From the NCBI GenBank assembly GCA_016182495.1, contig JACPGK010000020.1, positions 1 through 62,218 on the forward strand: a stretch of DNA of 62,218 nucleotides. The letters run 5' to 3'. The notes beneath the pieces were generated by a model. It ran no database searches and was not told the DNA's origin. It saw only the letters and a list, made by a program, of their open reading frames with translations. This DNA comes from Candidatus Kerfeldbacteria bacterium (GTDB lineage: Bacteria; Patescibacteriota; Patescibacteriia; UBA9570). The position numbers were made by a program, and so were the translations under genes. Positions 51,536 to 60,578 of this stretch are shown piece after piece (position 1 is the stretch's first letter; every line of letters starts with the position of its first letter).

Positions 51536-51871
51536 ATGGGAAGAAGCTTAAAGAAAGGTCCGTATATTCATCCTAAACTGCTCAAAAAAATGGGGCAGAT
51601 GGTTGCTAGCGGCAAAAAACAACCAATCAAAACTTGGGCGCGAGCTTCTACCATTACGCCTGATATGGTGGGCTGGAAGTTCCAGGTGCATAATGGTCGT
51701 CAATTTATTGAAGTGTTAGTGAATGAAAATATGGTTGGGCATCGGTTAGGTGAATTCGCTCTGACGCGTAAATTTATTAAACATGGCGGTAAAATGCAGA
51801 AAGAACAGGAACGAGCCGCCGCCGAAGCTGCTAAACCACCCGCTGCCACAGCCCCGGCTGCTAAAAAATAA
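51536..51871 (+). CDS. rpsS: 30S ribosomal protein S19
   Basis: A 111-residue S19. [67 protein letters not shown] are standard. The C-terminus is extended by about 20 residues rich in Ala, Glu, Lys and Pro ([20 protein letters not shown]), longer than the usual ~92. Confidence 0.97.
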   Translation: MGRSLKKGPYIHPKLLKKMGQMVASGKKQPIKTWARASTITPDMVGWKFQVHNGRQFIEVLVNENMVGHRLGEFALTRKFIKHGGKMQKEQERAAAEAAKPPAATAPAAKK

Positions 51872-51879
51872 TTTTTGTT

Positions 51880-52239
51880 ATGGAAGTAACCGCCCAATTA
51901 CGACAACTGCGCATTGCTCCCCGAAAAGTTCGGCTGGTGGCTAACGTGATTCGTGGCTTATCAGTGATTGATGCCGAAACACAATTATTGTATTTGGATA
52001 AACGCGCTGCTGCTCCTTTGTTAAAATTAATTCGATCAGCCGCGTCTAATGCAGAACATAATTTCAAAATGAAACGTGATGATTTAGTGGTTAAAAAAAT
52101 ACAAGTCAACAAAGCAGTCACGCTGAAACGCTGGAAACCACGGGCCATGGGCCGAGCCACGCCTATTGCCAAACAGTCTGCGCATGTGGTAGTAGTACTT
52201 GATACTAAAGTAAAACGATCCAATGGGAAAAAAGATTAA
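51880..52239 (+). CDS. rplV: 50S ribosomal protein L22
   Basis: A 119-residue L22: VTAQLRQLRIAPRKVRLVANVIRGLSVIDAETQL, KLIRSAASNAEHNFKM, VNKAVTLKRWKPRAMGRATPIAKQSAHVVVVL. The beta hairpin lining the exit tunnel is present. It overlaps rpsC by 17 nt. Confidence 0.96.
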   Translation: MEVTAQLRQLRIAPRKVRLVANVIRGLSVIDAETQLLYLDKRAAAPLLKLIRSAASNAEHNFKMKRDDLVVKKIQVNKAVTLKRWKPRAMGRATPIAKQSAHVVVVLDTKVKRSNGKKD

Positions 52240-53014
52240 TCCAAAAGTATTACGGTTAAACATTGTCACGGAGCATACTTCGAAATGGTTTGCGTCCAAG
52301 CAACTTTTTCCAGTGTATCTGAAGCAAGATATTATGTTACGCAAAATGATCAAGGAACGGTTAAAAGATGCTGGCTTATCACGCGTGGAGATTCGTCGAT
52401 CTGGTAAAAAAATTGAAATTGTGATTGCTTCATCAAAACCCGGTGTCATTATTGGTCGCAATGGGGCGGGCATTGATGATTTAAAGAAAACACTGAAACG
52501 TCAATTTTTTGGATCCGAAAAAGTAGCAGTTGGCATTGAAATTGAAGAAGTACGTCGCCCTGAACTTGATGCCCAATTAGTACTACGCAATATCATTAAT
52601 CAATTGGAAAAACGAGTACCGTTTCGTCGGGCGATGAAGCGATCCATTGAGACGGTGATGGGTGCCGGAGCCAAGGGCATTAAAATTATTTGCGCCGGGC
52701 GATTAAACGGCGTAGAAATTGCCAGAACGGAAACCTTAGTTGAAGGCTCGGTGCCGACTCACACTTTACGAGCCGATATCGATTACGCTCGAGCAGCAGC
52801 TCATACCATTTACGGAAGCATTGGCGTAAAAGTGTGGATTTACCGTGGTCAAATATTTGCTGATTCTCCCAAACCGGTCGAACGCGCTGAACCACGCGAG
52901 CGCCGCAATCGTCAACCTCGTCAACCCCAAGTTGATCGTAGCGGGACTAAAAAACGCACCGTTGTTAAAGCTGGACAAGTAAAATCATTCTATGTTGACA
53001 CCCCGGAAAGTTAA
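52223..53014 (+). CDS. rpsC: 30S ribosomal protein S3
   Basis: A 263-residue S3: MGKKINPKVLRLN, KH domain with GVIIGRNGAGIDDLKKTL, EEVRRPELDAQLVLRNIINQLEKRVPFRRAMKRSIETVMGAGAKGIKIICAGRLNGVEIART, GSVPTHTLRADIDYARAAAHTIYGSIGVKVWIYRG. A basic tail of ~45 residues follows (ERAEPRERRNRQPRQPQVDR), longer than the common ~215-235. It overlaps rplP by 23 nt. Confidence 0.97.
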   Translation: MGKKINPKVLRLNIVTEHTSKWFASKQLFPVYLKQDIMLRKMIKERLKDAGLSRVEIRRSGKKIEIVIASSKPGVIIGRNGAGIDDLKKTLKRQFFGSEKVAVGIEIEEVRRPELDAQLVLRNIINQLEKRVPFRRAMKRSIETVMGAGAKGIKIICAGRLNGVEIARTETLVEGSVPTHTLRADIDYARAAAHTIYGSIGVKVWIYRGQIFADSPKPVERAEPRERRNRQPRQPQVDRSGTKKRTVVKAGQVKSFYVDTPES

Positions 53015-53399
53015 ACATCGTAAATGGCATCGAGCGCACGTTCGTGGCACCGCCAGTCAACGGATTGATTTGAGTTTTGGTGACTACGGCTTAAAAGCTA
53101 CCACCGGTGCCTGGATTACGGCTCGCCAAATTGAAGCAGCTCGTCGAGCCATGACTCGGTTTGTGCAACGGGGCGGTAAAATCTGGATTCGTATTTTTCC
53201 ACATACCCCAGTTACTATTAAAGGCGGTGAAGTTCGGATGGGTGGCGGTAAAGGAGCAGTGGATCATTTTATTGCTGAAGTTAAACCTGGTACCGTGTTA
53301 TTTGAAATTGCTGGTATTAATAAAGATCAAGCTGAAGAAGCGATGCGTTTAGCGGCTCATAAATTACCGGTCCGTACTAGATTTTTAAGCAAAATATGA
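52992..53399 (+). CDS. rplP: 50S ribosomal protein L16
   Basis: A 135-residue L16: [112 protein letters not shown]. The Arg in the PRMGGGKG-like loop that is hydroxylated in some bacteria is present (VRMGGGKG). It overlaps rpmC by 4 nt. Confidence 0.97.
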   Translation: MLTPRKVKHRKWHRAHVRGTASQRIDLSFGDYGLKATTGAWITARQIEAARRAMTRFVQRGGKIWIRIFPHTPVTIKGGEVRMGGGKGAVDHFIAEVKPGTVLFEIAGINKDQAEEAMRLAAHKLPVRTRFLSKI

Positions 53400-53605
53400 A
53401 ATTTACTGAACTGACCAATAAATCTGTAGCAGAGCTCAATCGACTATTGTCTGATACCAAGCTTGAATTGCAGCAATTGAATTTTAAAGTACGAGCTGGC
53501 CAACTGCAGCAAGTTCGAAAAATTCGCCAAGCTAAGCGGACAGTGGCTCGTATTTTAACGGCTCTTAATCAGTCTAATGTTCACAGCCATGATCGCAAAA
53601 ATTAA
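53396..53605 (+). CDS. rpmC: 50S ribosomal protein L29
   Basis: A 69-residue two-helix L29: [56 protein letters not shown]. It lies at the tunnel exit next to L23. It overlaps the start of rpsQ by 17 nt. Confidence 0.93.
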   Translation: MKFTELTNKSVAELNRLLSDTKLELQQLNFKVRAGQLQQVRKIRQAKRTVARILTALNQSNVHSHDRKN

Positions 53606-53837
53606 ACGACATTTTCAAGGCCAAGTGGTATCCGATGCCATGGATAAAACTATTGTTGTAAAAGTTTCTCGTGTGCGCACTCATCCAATGTACAAAAAAC
53701 GGTTTACTGTTACAAAAAAATTTAAAGTGCACGATGAAAAAAATCAATTTAAAGTGGGCGATACCGTTGAGTTTGTTGAATGTCGACCAATCAGCAAAGA
53801 TAAAAAATGGCGAGTGATCTATCCTCAAACCGTATAA
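53589..53837 (+). CDS. rpsQ: 30S ribosomal protein S17
   Basis: An 82-residue S17: KIKRHFQGQVVSDAMDKTIVVKVSRVRTHPMYKKRFTVTKKFKVHDEKNQFKVGDTVEFVECRPISKDKKWRVI. I prefer the ATG at 53589, which gives the usual distance to GQVVSD; an in-frame ATG at 53577 would add four residues. The OB-fold and the P-I-S-K-x-K motif are intact. Confidence 0.95.
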   Translation: MIAKIKRHFQGQVVSDAMDKTIVVKVSRVRTHPMYKKRFTVTKKFKVHDEKNQFKVGDTVEFVECRPISKDKKWRVIYPQTV

Positions 53838-53843
53838 ACTATT

Positions 53844-54215
53844 ATGATTCAATTACGCACCATCATATCAGTAGCCGATAACAGTGGAGCTCGCATCGCC
53901 CAGTGCCTTCGTGTTCATGGTGGTTATAAAAAACGGTATGCCCGCATTGGCGATATTATGACCGTGGTGGTAAAACAAGCTCAACCACATACGCAAATGA
54001 AAAAAGGTATGGTGGCCCACGCCGTAGTTGTTCGCACTAAAAAAGAGCAGCGTCGTAAGGATGGTAGTTATATTCGATTTGACGATAATGCCTGTGTTAT
54101 TATTGATAAAAATAATAAAGAACCAAAAGGTACTCGTATTTTTGGTCCCATTCCCCGCGAAATAAAATTAAAAGGTTTTGCTAAAATTGCATCATTAGCC
54201 CCTGAAGTATTATAA
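53844..54215 (+). CDS. rplN: 50S ribosomal protein L14
   Basis: A 123-residue L14: [91 protein letters not shown]. Standard length and motifs. It starts 6 nt after rpsQ. Confidence 0.97.
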   Translation: MIQLRTIISVADNSGARIAQCLRVHGGYKKRYARIGDIMTVVVKQAQPHTQMKKGMVAHAVVVRTKKEQRRKDGSYIRFDDNACVIIDKNNKEPKGTRIFGPIPREIKLKGFAKIASLAPEVL

Positions 54216-54220
54216 TCTCT

Positions 54221-54529
54221 ATGAAGCTTAAAACAGGCGATCTGGTAAAAATTATGAAAGGCAAAGATTCTGGAAAAACCGGTAAACTGGTTCAAGTATT
54301 GCCCGTCGATCATAAAGTAGTGGTAGAAGGTTTGCATAAAATAATAAAACACTTAAAACCTCGTAAGCAAGGCGAAAAAGGTCAACGCTTTGAATTTTCT
54401 GCTCCCATGGCAGCTGCCAATGTTCAAATTGTTTGTCCGAAATGTAATACAATCACCCGCGTTGGTATGCAAATTTTAGCGGATGGTAAAAAACAACGCA
54501 TTTGTCGTAAATGTAATAATGCTCTATGA
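54221..54529 (+). CDS. rplX: 50S ribosomal protein L24
   Basis: A 102-residue L24: KLKTGDLVKIMKGKDSGKTGKLVQVLPVDHKVVVEGLHKIIKHLKPRKQGEKG (KOW motif). The C-terminal half contains two CxxC pairs (CPKCNTITRVG and CRKCNNAL), a zinc-binding form of L24. It overlaps rplE by 4 nt. Confidence 0.95.
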   Translation: MKLKTGDLVKIMKGKDSGKTGKLVQVLPVDHKVVVEGLHKIIKHLKPRKQGEKGQRFEFSAPMAAANVQIVCPKCNTITRVGMQILADGKKQRICRKCNNAL

Positions 54530-55071
54530 ACCGATTATTTGAACGATACAAAACTAACATCGCTCCAACTATCCAAAAAGAATTTGGTATTGGTAACGTG
54601 TATGCTGTCCCTCGCTTGAAAAAAATTACCGTTAATGTTGGCGTGGGTAAAATAGCCGCCGATCAAAAAATGCTCGATGCTGTAGTTAGTACCATACAAC
54701 GTATTACTGGACAAAAACCGGTGTTGATTAAATCTACTAAATCGATCTCTAACTTTAAATTGCGTAAAGGCATGATTGTTGGAGTAATGGCCACCTTGCG
54801 CGGTCGGCGAATGTATGATTTCCTTGATAAGCTCATTAACGTGGCTTTGCCTCGGGTGCGCGACTTTCAGGGCATTAATCCCCAATCAGTTGATGGGCAC
54901 GGTACCATTACCATTGGTTTTAAAGAGCACATTGTGTTTCCCGAAATTCGGTCAGATGAAATTGAAGCCATTCATGGATTAGAAGTTTGCATTACAACCA
55001 CTGCGACCAATTCGGCTCAAGGACATCGTTTGTTAGAGTTATTAGGCATGCCTTTTAAGAAAAAACAGTAA
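54526..55071 (+). CDS. rplE: 50S ribosomal protein L5
   Basis: A 181-residue L5: [90 protein letters not shown], then [17 protein letters not shown] and [12 protein letters not shown]. It binds 5S rRNA. It starts by ATGA overlap with rplX. Confidence 0.97.
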   Translation: MNRLFERYKTNIAPTIQKEFGIGNVYAVPRLKKITVNVGVGKIAADQKMLDAVVSTIQRITGQKPVLIKSTKSISNFKLRKGMIVGVMATLRGRRMYDFLDKLINVALPRVRDFQGINPQSVDGHGTITIGFKEHIVFPEIRSDEIEAIHGLEVCITTTATNSAQGHRLLELLGMPFKKKQ

Positions 55072-55078
55072 ATCACTT

Positions 55079-55264
55079 ATGGCAAAAATTTCTCAAGTTA
55101 TCCGCGCTCGGCGCAAACCAAAATTTTCCTCGCGTAAAGTTAATCGCTGTTGGCGCTGTGGTCGAATTCGCGGATATATCAGAGATTTTGCCCTATGTCG
55201 TATTTGTTTTAGAGAATTAGCTGAACAAGGCGCTATCCCCGGAGTGCGCCGCGCCAGCTGGTAA
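55079..55264 (+). CDS. rpsN: 30S ribosomal protein S14, zinc type
   Basis: A 61-residue type Z S14: [51 protein letters not shown], with both CxxC pairs of the zinc ribbon. It is the short form typical of zinc-replete lineages. It starts 7 nt after rplE. Confidence 0.97.
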   Translation: MAKISQVIRARRKPKFSSRKVNRCWRCGRIRGYIRDFALCRICFRELAEQGAIPGVRRASW

Positions 55265-55284
55265 CTATCAATCATTATTTTTCT

Positions 55285-55677
55285 ATGACCGACCCAATTG
55301 CTGACATGCTTACTCGAATCCGAAACGCTCAAGCTGTTCGAAAAACAGTAGTGCTATTGCCGTCTTCAAAATTAAAGCGCCATTTAGCCTTGATTTTGAA
55401 ACAAGAAGGTTATTTATCCGACGTGGTTAATGAAACAGTGGCCGGTAAGCCAACCTTAACCCTAACCTTGAAATACGCGGCTGATGGCAGTTGTGTGATT
55501 CGATCGTTAAAACGAATTAGCAAACCCGGCCGCCGCATCTATTCCCAGAAAAAAATGTTACCACACGTGTTGAATAACATGGGTATTGCCATTATTTCTA
55601 CCTCACAAGGGTTGATGACTAACCGAGAAGCCCGTCAAAAGAATATCGGTGGCGAAATAATTTGTGAAGTGTACTAA
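55285..55677 (+). CDS. rpsH: 30S ribosomal protein S8
   Basis: A 130-residue S8: TDPIADMLTRIRNAQAVRKTVVLLPSSKLKRHLALILKQEGYL, RSLKRISKPGRRIYSQKKMLPHVLNNMGIAIISTSQGLMTNREARQKNIGGEIICEVY. All conserved RNA contacts are visible. In E. coli S8 controls the spc operon; no matching hairpin is obvious here. Confidence 0.97.
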   Translation: MTDPIADMLTRIRNAQAVRKTVVLLPSSKLKRHLALILKQEGYLSDVVNETVAGKPTLTLTLKYAADGSCVIRSLKRISKPGRRIYSQKKMLPHVLNNMGIAIISTSQGLMTNREARQKNIGGEIICEVY

Positions 55678-55682
55678 CCACT

Positions 55683-56231
55683 ATGTCACGTAAAGCGAAT
55701 AAACCAATTGTCTTGCCCGCTGGAGTAACTGCCACTGTTACTGGCCAGATGATTACTGTGCAAGGACCAAAAGGCGAGCTGCAGCTCAACGTCCATCCAT
55801 TAGTAAACGTCGTCATGACGGATGCTGGTGTGGTATTAACTGTACGTCAGCCAGACGATACTACAGAACGATCCCTATGGGGCACCATGGGAGCGCTGGT
55901 CCGGAATATGCTCATCGGTGTCAGTGTTGGTTATACTGTCCAGCTAGAAATCAACGGGGTCGGCTATGGTTTTGAAGTATCTGGCAAGAAATTGACTATT
56001 CGAGCTGGTTTTTCTCACCCGGTAATCATGACCTTGCCAGAAGGGGTGACCGTAAAACAGGAAAAAAATGTTTTAACATTATCATCGCACGATAAACAAC
56101 TAGTCGGCCAGCTGGCAGCTGAAATTCGGAAAGTGCGTAAACCCGAGCCATACAAAGGCAAAGGTATTAAATATATCGATGAAGTGATTATCCGGAAGCA
56201 AGGTAAACAAGCTGCCGGAGCTACCAGCTAA
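55683..56231 (+). CDS. rplF: 50S ribosomal protein L6
   Basis: A 182-residue L6: [82 protein letters not shown], and [26 protein letters not shown]. Two L6 folds, standard length. It starts 5 nt after rpsH. Confidence 0.97.
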   Translation: MSRKANKPIVLPAGVTATVTGQMITVQGPKGELQLNVHPLVNVVMTDAGVVLTVRQPDDTTERSLWGTMGALVRNMLIGVSVGYTVQLEINGVGYGFEVSGKKLTIRAGFSHPVIMTLPEGVTVKQEKNVLTLSSHDKQLVGQLAAEIRKVRKPEPYKGKGIKYIDEVIIRKQGKQAAGATS

Positions 56232-56247
56232 CCAACTACTTAACTGT

Positions 56248-56601
56248 ATGGATCGCATTATCAAAAAACGAGCAAACTATCAACGCCGAAAACAACGGGT
56301 ACGTGCCCGGGTGACTGGCACAGCCAGTCGACCACGCTTAGCCGTATACCGCAGTGTTAAACGGATTTACTGTCAATTAATTGATGATGTGGCTGGTGTA
56401 ACAGTGGCGGCGACATCTGATGTGGCTCTAAAAGCCACTGGCACAAAAAGTCAGCGCGCTAAAGCAGTTGGTAAAAAAATTGCCGAATTGGCTCAAGCCA
56501 AAGGAGTAAAACAGATTGTATTTGATCGGGCTGGACGGTTATATCATGGTCGAGTTAAAGCCATCGCCGATGGAGCTCGTGAAGCTGGTTTAGAATTTTA
56601 A
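56248..56601 (+). CDS. rplR: 50S ribosomal protein L18
   Basis: A 117-residue L18: [84 protein letters not shown]. It binds 5S rRNA with L5. It starts 16 nt after rplF and 9 nt before rpsE. Confidence 0.97.
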   Translation: MDRIIKKRANYQRRKQRVRARVTGTASRPRLAVYRSVKRIYCQLIDDVAGVTVAATSDVALKATGTKSQRAKAVGKKIAELAQAKGVKQIVFDRAGRLYHGRVKAIADGAREAGLEF

Positions 56602-56610
56602 TATTGTTAT

Positions 56611-57090
56611 ATGAGAAAAGCACGCAAATCAAACGCCAAAGATCTCGCCAAGGATGATTTTGAACAACGTATTGTTGATTTAGCTCGGGTGACCCGCGTT
56701 ATGGCTGGTGGTAAACGGATGCGCTTTCGGGCTTGTGTGGTAGTAGGCGATCGTCGCGGCCGAGTAGGTATTGCTATTGCCAAAGGCAAAGATGTTACGG
56801 TAGCGGTGAATAAAGCTGCCAGTAAAGCCCGCCGTCACTTAATTACTGTTCCAATCGTTAACGGCACCATCCCGCACCCTGTCCAAAATAAATATTCTAG
56901 CGCTGTTATTTTGTTAAAACCAGCCCCGTTAGGACGTGGTGTCATTGCTGGTGGAGCTGCTCGAGCAGTGCTAGAATTATCTGGCGTTCCAAACATTGTC
57001 AGTAAAATGTTAGGCTCTCGTAATAAAATTAATAATGTGTATGCTGTGATGTATGCTTTAGAATCTTTGCGTACACACCGTAGCCAATAA
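56611..57090 (+). CDS. rpsE: 30S ribosomal protein S5
   Basis: A 159-residue S5: FEQRIVDLARVTRVMAGGKRMRFRACVVVGDRRGRVGIAIAKGKDVTVAVNKAASKARRHLITV, then LLKPAPLGRGVIAGGAARAVLELSGVPNIVSKMLGSRNKINNVYAVMYALESLR. The next gene is rplO with only 15 nt between; rpmD, which normally sits here, is absent, a common CPR trait. Confidence 0.97.
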   Translation: MRKARKSNAKDLAKDDFEQRIVDLARVTRVMAGGKRMRFRACVVVGDRRGRVGIAIAKGKDVTVAVNKAASKARRHLITVPIVNGTIPHPVQNKYSSAVILLKPAPLGRGVIAGGAARAVLELSGVPNIVSKMLGSRNKINNVYAVMYALESLRTHRSQ

Positions 57091-57105
57091 TCCAGAAGTA
57101 TCTGT

Positions 57106-57510
57106 ATGTTGAAACTGAATTCTCTTCCAACCCAATCAGGTAAACATAAACGCCGCCTTGGCCGTGGTAATGGCTCTGGTCGCGGTAGTTATGCCGGCCG
57201 TGGTATTAAAGGGCAAAAAGCCCGCACGGGCAGTCGTAAGGGTTTACAATTGAAAGGGTTAAAAGCCACTTTTAAAAGTATTCCAAAGTCCAAAGGCTTT
57301 ACTAGTATTACCAAAAAAATACCCGCGTTGAATGTTGGTGAATTACAGGAACGATTTACTACAACAGCGGTAGTGCATGCGGAAAACTATAAAATTCTTG
57401 GTCAAGGTGATTTGAAAAAAGCTTATACTGTCTTTGCCAAAGGTTTTTCCGTATTGGCCAAACAAAAAATCGAACAAGCCGGAGGAAAAGTAGTGCCATG
57501 TGGCAAATAA
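57106..57510 (+). CDS. rplO: 50S ribosomal protein L15
   Basis: A 134-residue L15: LNSLPTQSGKHKRRLGRGNGSGRGSYAGRGIKGQKARTGSRKG, the Gly/Arg-rich N-terminal tail, then a shortened globular domain (FTSITKKIPALNVGELQERF...FSVLAKQKIEQAGGKVVPCG). It overlaps secY by 13 nt. Confidence 0.95.
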   Translation: MLKLNSLPTQSGKHKRRLGRGNGSGRGSYAGRGIKGQKARTGSRKGLQLKGLKATFKSIPKSKGFTSITKKIPALNVGELQERFTTTAVVHAENYKILGQGDLKKAYTVFAKGFSVLAKQKIEQAGGKVVPCGK

Positions 57511-58775
57511 TCGTTAAAGTTTGGAAGCAGCGCGATTTACGCAATAAAGTGTTGTATGTGTTAGGTTTGCTAACAATTTTTCGATTCGCTGCTCATATTC
57601 CCATTCCCGGAGTCGATATTACTGGACTGCGCGCCTTTTTTAACAGTAATGCTTACCTGGGAATTTTGAATGTTTTTTCTGGTGGCGCCCTAGAAAATTT
57701 TTCCATCGTTATGTTGGGGGTGGGGCCATATATTACGGCTTCTATTATTTTTCAGTTGCTCACCATGATTGTGCCAAAACTGGAAGAAATGCAAAAAGAA
57801 ACTGATGGACATCGTAAAATTCAGCAATGGACTCGATATTTAACCGTACCACTAGCCGCTATTCAGGGGTATGCCACTATCACCTTACTGCAGCGCACCG
57901 GCCAAGGCGTGCTGGGTGAAATTGGTCCTTGGCAGCTGATTACGGCCATTGCTTTAATTACCGGTGGAAGTGTGTTTATGATGTGGCTAGGTGAGTTAAT
58001 CACCGAGAAAAATATCGGTAATGGTATTTCAATTGTTATTTTTGCAGGGATCGTAGCCCGTATTCCAACATCATTGCAACAGGTGTTTGCTACCTATGAA
58101 TCAAGCCAGTTATTTACTGTACTAGTATATGTAGTCTTAACGCTGTTGGTGATTTTTGCAGTGGTGTATATTACCGAAGGCCAACGTAATATTCCAATCG
58201 CTACGGCTCGTCCAGCAGCCGGCGGCCGGGGTGGGAATATTCCAGCCACTCATTTACCAATTCGGATTAATCAAGCCGGCGTAATTCCCATTATTTTTGC
58301 TATCTCACTAGTTTTGTTCCCCCCAATTATCGGACAATACCTTACTACTACTCGGTATTTATGGTTAGTGGATGTTGGTCAATTTATTCAAAATGCTTTT
58401 AACAATCAACTGATTTACGGTCTCATTTATTTTGTACTAGTATTTGCCTTTAGTTATTTTTACACTTCAGTAGTATTCAAGCCCGATCAAATTGCCGAAA
58501 ATTTACAAAAACGTGGAGCTTTTATTCCCGGTATTCGGCCGGGCAAACCAACATCAGAATATTTGCAGTATGTTTCAAATCATTTATTACTGACCGGCGC
58601 TGTCTTTTTGGGACTGATTGCAGTATTGCCTGTCATCTTACAAGCCTTTGCCAGCGGTACCAGTACAGCCTTAATTGTTGGCGGAACATCTTTATTGATT
58701 GTGGTATCGGTAGCGCTTGAAACAGTTCAACAAGTTCAAGCCCAGTTACAAGTGCGCGATTACGAACAATTTTAA
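57498..58775 (+). CDS. secY: Preprotein translocase subunit SecY
   Basis: A 425-residue ten-helix SecY: WKQRDLRNKVLYVLGLLTIFRFAAHIPIPGVD, plug and TM2 region LNVFSGGALENFSIVMLGVGPYITASIIFQLLTMIVPKLEEMQKE, TEKNIGNGISIVIFAGIVARIP, TEGQRNIPIATA, LPIRINQAGVIPIIFAISLV, FKPDQIAENLQKRGAFIPGIRPGKPTSEYL. It forms the Sec channel. It starts inside rplO, and adk follows 4 nt after. Confidence 0.98.
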   Translation: MWQIIVKVWKQRDLRNKVLYVLGLLTIFRFAAHIPIPGVDITGLRAFFNSNAYLGILNVFSGGALENFSIVMLGVGPYITASIIFQLLTMIVPKLEEMQKETDGHRKIQQWTRYLTVPLAAIQGYATITLLQRTGQGVLGEIGPWQLITAIALITGGSVFMMWLGELITEKNIGNGISIVIFAGIVARIPTSLQQVFATYESSQLFTVLVYVVLTLLVIFAVVYITEGQRNIPIATARPAAGGRGGNIPATHLPIRINQAGVIPIIFAISLVLFPPIIGQYLTTTRYLWLVDVGQFIQNAFNNQLIYGLIYFVLVFAFSYFYTSVVFKPDQIAENLQKRGAFIPGIRPGKPTSEYLQYVSNHLLLTGAVFLGLIAVLPVILQAFASGTSTALIVGGTSLLIVVSVALETVQQVQAQLQVRDYEQF

Positions 58776-58779
58776 AACC

Positions 58780-59415
58780 ATGCGTGGCATTTTATTATTT
58801 GGTCCGCAAGGCTCTGGTAAAGGCACTCAAGGGGAAAAATTGAGTGCTTGGTTACAATTACCGTTGGTAGTGACTGGTAATATTTTCCGATCAAATATTA
58901 AATCAGGCACTGCTCTGGGTCAGCTGGCTCAAGGCTATATTCAGCGTGGTGAATTAGTGCCAGATGAAGTGACCAATCAAATGATCCAGCAGCGTTTAGC
59001 CGAACCAGATTGTGTCAACGGTTTTGTGCTTGATGGCTTTCCGCGCAGTGTTGCCCAGGCTGAAGCTTTACATAACTTTACCACCGTAACGCATTTACTG
59101 CATATCAGCATTAGCGATGCCGAAGCGGTGCGGAGAATTGCTGAACGTCGCACTTGTGTAGCTAATGGGCATGTCTATCATGTATTGTATAATCCTCCTA
59201 AGCAGGCTGGAGTGTGCGATAGCGATGGTTCGCCGCTGCAACAACGCGAGGATGATACTGAAACTGCTCTACGTCGTCGTCTGGATATTTATCATCGGGC
59301 CACTGAACCATTGCTGAACTATTATCGTCAGCGTCAGCTGGTGTTTGATATCAATGGTGAACAACTCATTGCCAAAGTGTGGACTGATATCCAAGCTATT
59401 TTTCAAACAGTATGA
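58780..59415 (+). CDS. adk: Adenylate kinase
   Basis: A 211-residue long-form Adk. I use the ATG at 58780, giving MRGILLFGPQGSGKGTQGEKL with the P-loop; the frame is open inside secY. It has TGNIFRSNIKSGTALGQLAQGYIQRGELVPDEVTNQMI, GFVLDGFPRSVAQAEAL, and a LID domain VYHVLYNPPKQAGVCDSDGSPLQQREDDTETALRRRL. Only one of the four LID zinc cysteines is visible (GVCDSDG), so the LID probably does not bind zinc. It overlaps map by 4 nt. Confidence 0.95.
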   Translation: MRGILLFGPQGSGKGTQGEKLSAWLQLPLVVTGNIFRSNIKSGTALGQLAQGYIQRGELVPDEVTNQMIQQRLAEPDCVNGFVLDGFPRSVAQAEALHNFTTVTHLLHISISDAEAVRRIAERRTCVANGHVYHVLYNPPKQAGVCDSDGSPLQQREDDTETALRRRLDIYHRATEPLLNYYRQRQLVFDINGEQLIAKVWTDIQAIFQTV

Positions 59416-60161
59416 TCACGCGATTATCCGCGGATGAACAAGTGGCTTTGCGCGCCAGCGGTGCAATTTTAGGCCGAGTGATGAACGAATTAGTCGCCCT
59501 GGTACGGCCTGGTATACGCTTGCTCGATTTAGAAATAGCCGCCGACCGGTTGATTACTGAAGCTGGCGCCGTGTCAGCTTTTAAGGGGTACAAAGGCTAT
59601 GTTAATGTATTATGCACATCGGTGAATGAAGAAGTGGTGCATTGTCCACCATCGGCCAGATTGTTGCAAGACGGCGATATTATTAGTATTGATAACGGAG
59701 TGGTTTATCAGGGGATGTATTCCGATTGCGCGGTAACTGTACCAGTTGGCACGATTTCAACAGCAGCACAACGATTGTTGCAAGTGACGCGTGATGCTTT
59801 GTATGTTGAGGCCATCAAAATGCTCAAGCCCGGTAATACCATTGGTGATATTGGTCAAGCTGTGCAAAGGTTTGTTGAACGAGCGGGCTTATCTGTGGTA
59901 CGATCGCTGGTGGGTCATGGTATTGGCCATCACTTGCATGAAGAACCATCTATTCCTAACTACGGCACAGCTGGGCGAGGCGCTAAATTAGTGCCTGGCA
60001 TGGCTATTGCCATTGAACCAATGGTGAATATTGGTGGCGCCGAAGTAGAATTTATGGACGATGGTTGGCGAGTAGTAACAGCCGATGGTTCATTGAGTGC
60101 GCATTTTGAACATACCTTTTTAATTACCAACGATGGCTACGAACTCATCACCAAGCTCTAG
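59412..60161 (+). CDS. map: Methionine aminopeptidase type I
   Basis: A 249-residue MetAP. Metal ligands: Asp in IISIDNGVVYQGMYSDCAVTV (both Asp), His in SLVGHGIGHHLHEEPSIPNYG, Glu in AIAIEPMVNIG and Glu in HFEHTFLIT. The substrate-side His is in NEEVVHCPPS. It removes N-terminal Met. It starts by ATGA overlap with adk and overlaps ruvX by 29 nt. infA and the alpha operon, which usually follow map, are not here. Confidence 0.96.
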   Translation: MITRLSADEQVALRASGAILGRVMNELVALVRPGIRLLDLEIAADRLITEAGAVSAFKGYKGYVNVLCTSVNEEVVHCPPSARLLQDGDIISIDNGVVYQGMYSDCAVTVPVGTISTAAQRLLQVTRDALYVEAIKMLKPGNTIGDIGQAVQRFVERAGLSVVRSLVGHGIGHHLHEEPSIPNYGTAGRGAKLVPGMAIAIEPMVNIGGAEVEFMDDGWRVVTADGSLSAHFEHTFLITNDGYELITKL

Positions 60162-60570
60162 CACTCCCCTAAAACTGTTATGCTTAGATTACGGTCAAGC
60201 TCGAGTAGGCTTAGCCATTGGTGACACCAGCACCAATATTGCCTTAGGCAAAGGCGTGCTTGAAGGCCTCACCCAAAATCGTTTAATTGCCAAAATTAAA
60301 GCGATTGTTAATTTAGAACATATTGATCGAGTTATTATTGGATTACCGTTAAACATGGCTGGCGCAGCTACTGCCATGACAGATGAAGTGCAACGCTTTG
60401 TTGAAAAATTACGTAATCATTTAACTATTCCAGTGCAAACGCTTGATGAACGCCTTACTTCGCAAATGGCAGATCGTTTAATTGTTGATCTGCCTAAGGA
60501 TCAGCGCAAGCAAGATCAAGTAGCTGCTCAAATTATTTTGCAAAATTATCTTGATCAATTAGCTCACTAG
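60133..60570 (+). CDS. ruvX: Putative Holliday junction resolvase / pre-16S rRNA nuclease RuvX
   Basis: A 145-residue YqgF/RuvX-family RNase H-like protein: LLCLDYGQARVGLAIGD (first catalytic Asp), VIIGLPLNMAGAATAMTDEVQRFVEKL, and VQTLDERLTSQMADRLI (Glu), with a final KQDQVAAQIILQNYLDQ carrying the last Asp. Known members mature the 16S rRNA 5' end. The start inside map is the only ATG before the conserved core. Confidence 0.92.
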   Translation: MATNSSPSSSTPLKLLCLDYGQARVGLAIGDTSTNIALGKGVLEGLTQNRLIAKIKAIVNLEHIDRVIIGLPLNMAGAATAMTDEVQRFVEKLRNHLTIPVQTLDERLTSQMADRLIVDLPKDQRKQDQVAAQIILQNYLDQLAH

Positions 60571-60578
60571 CTTGGCCT

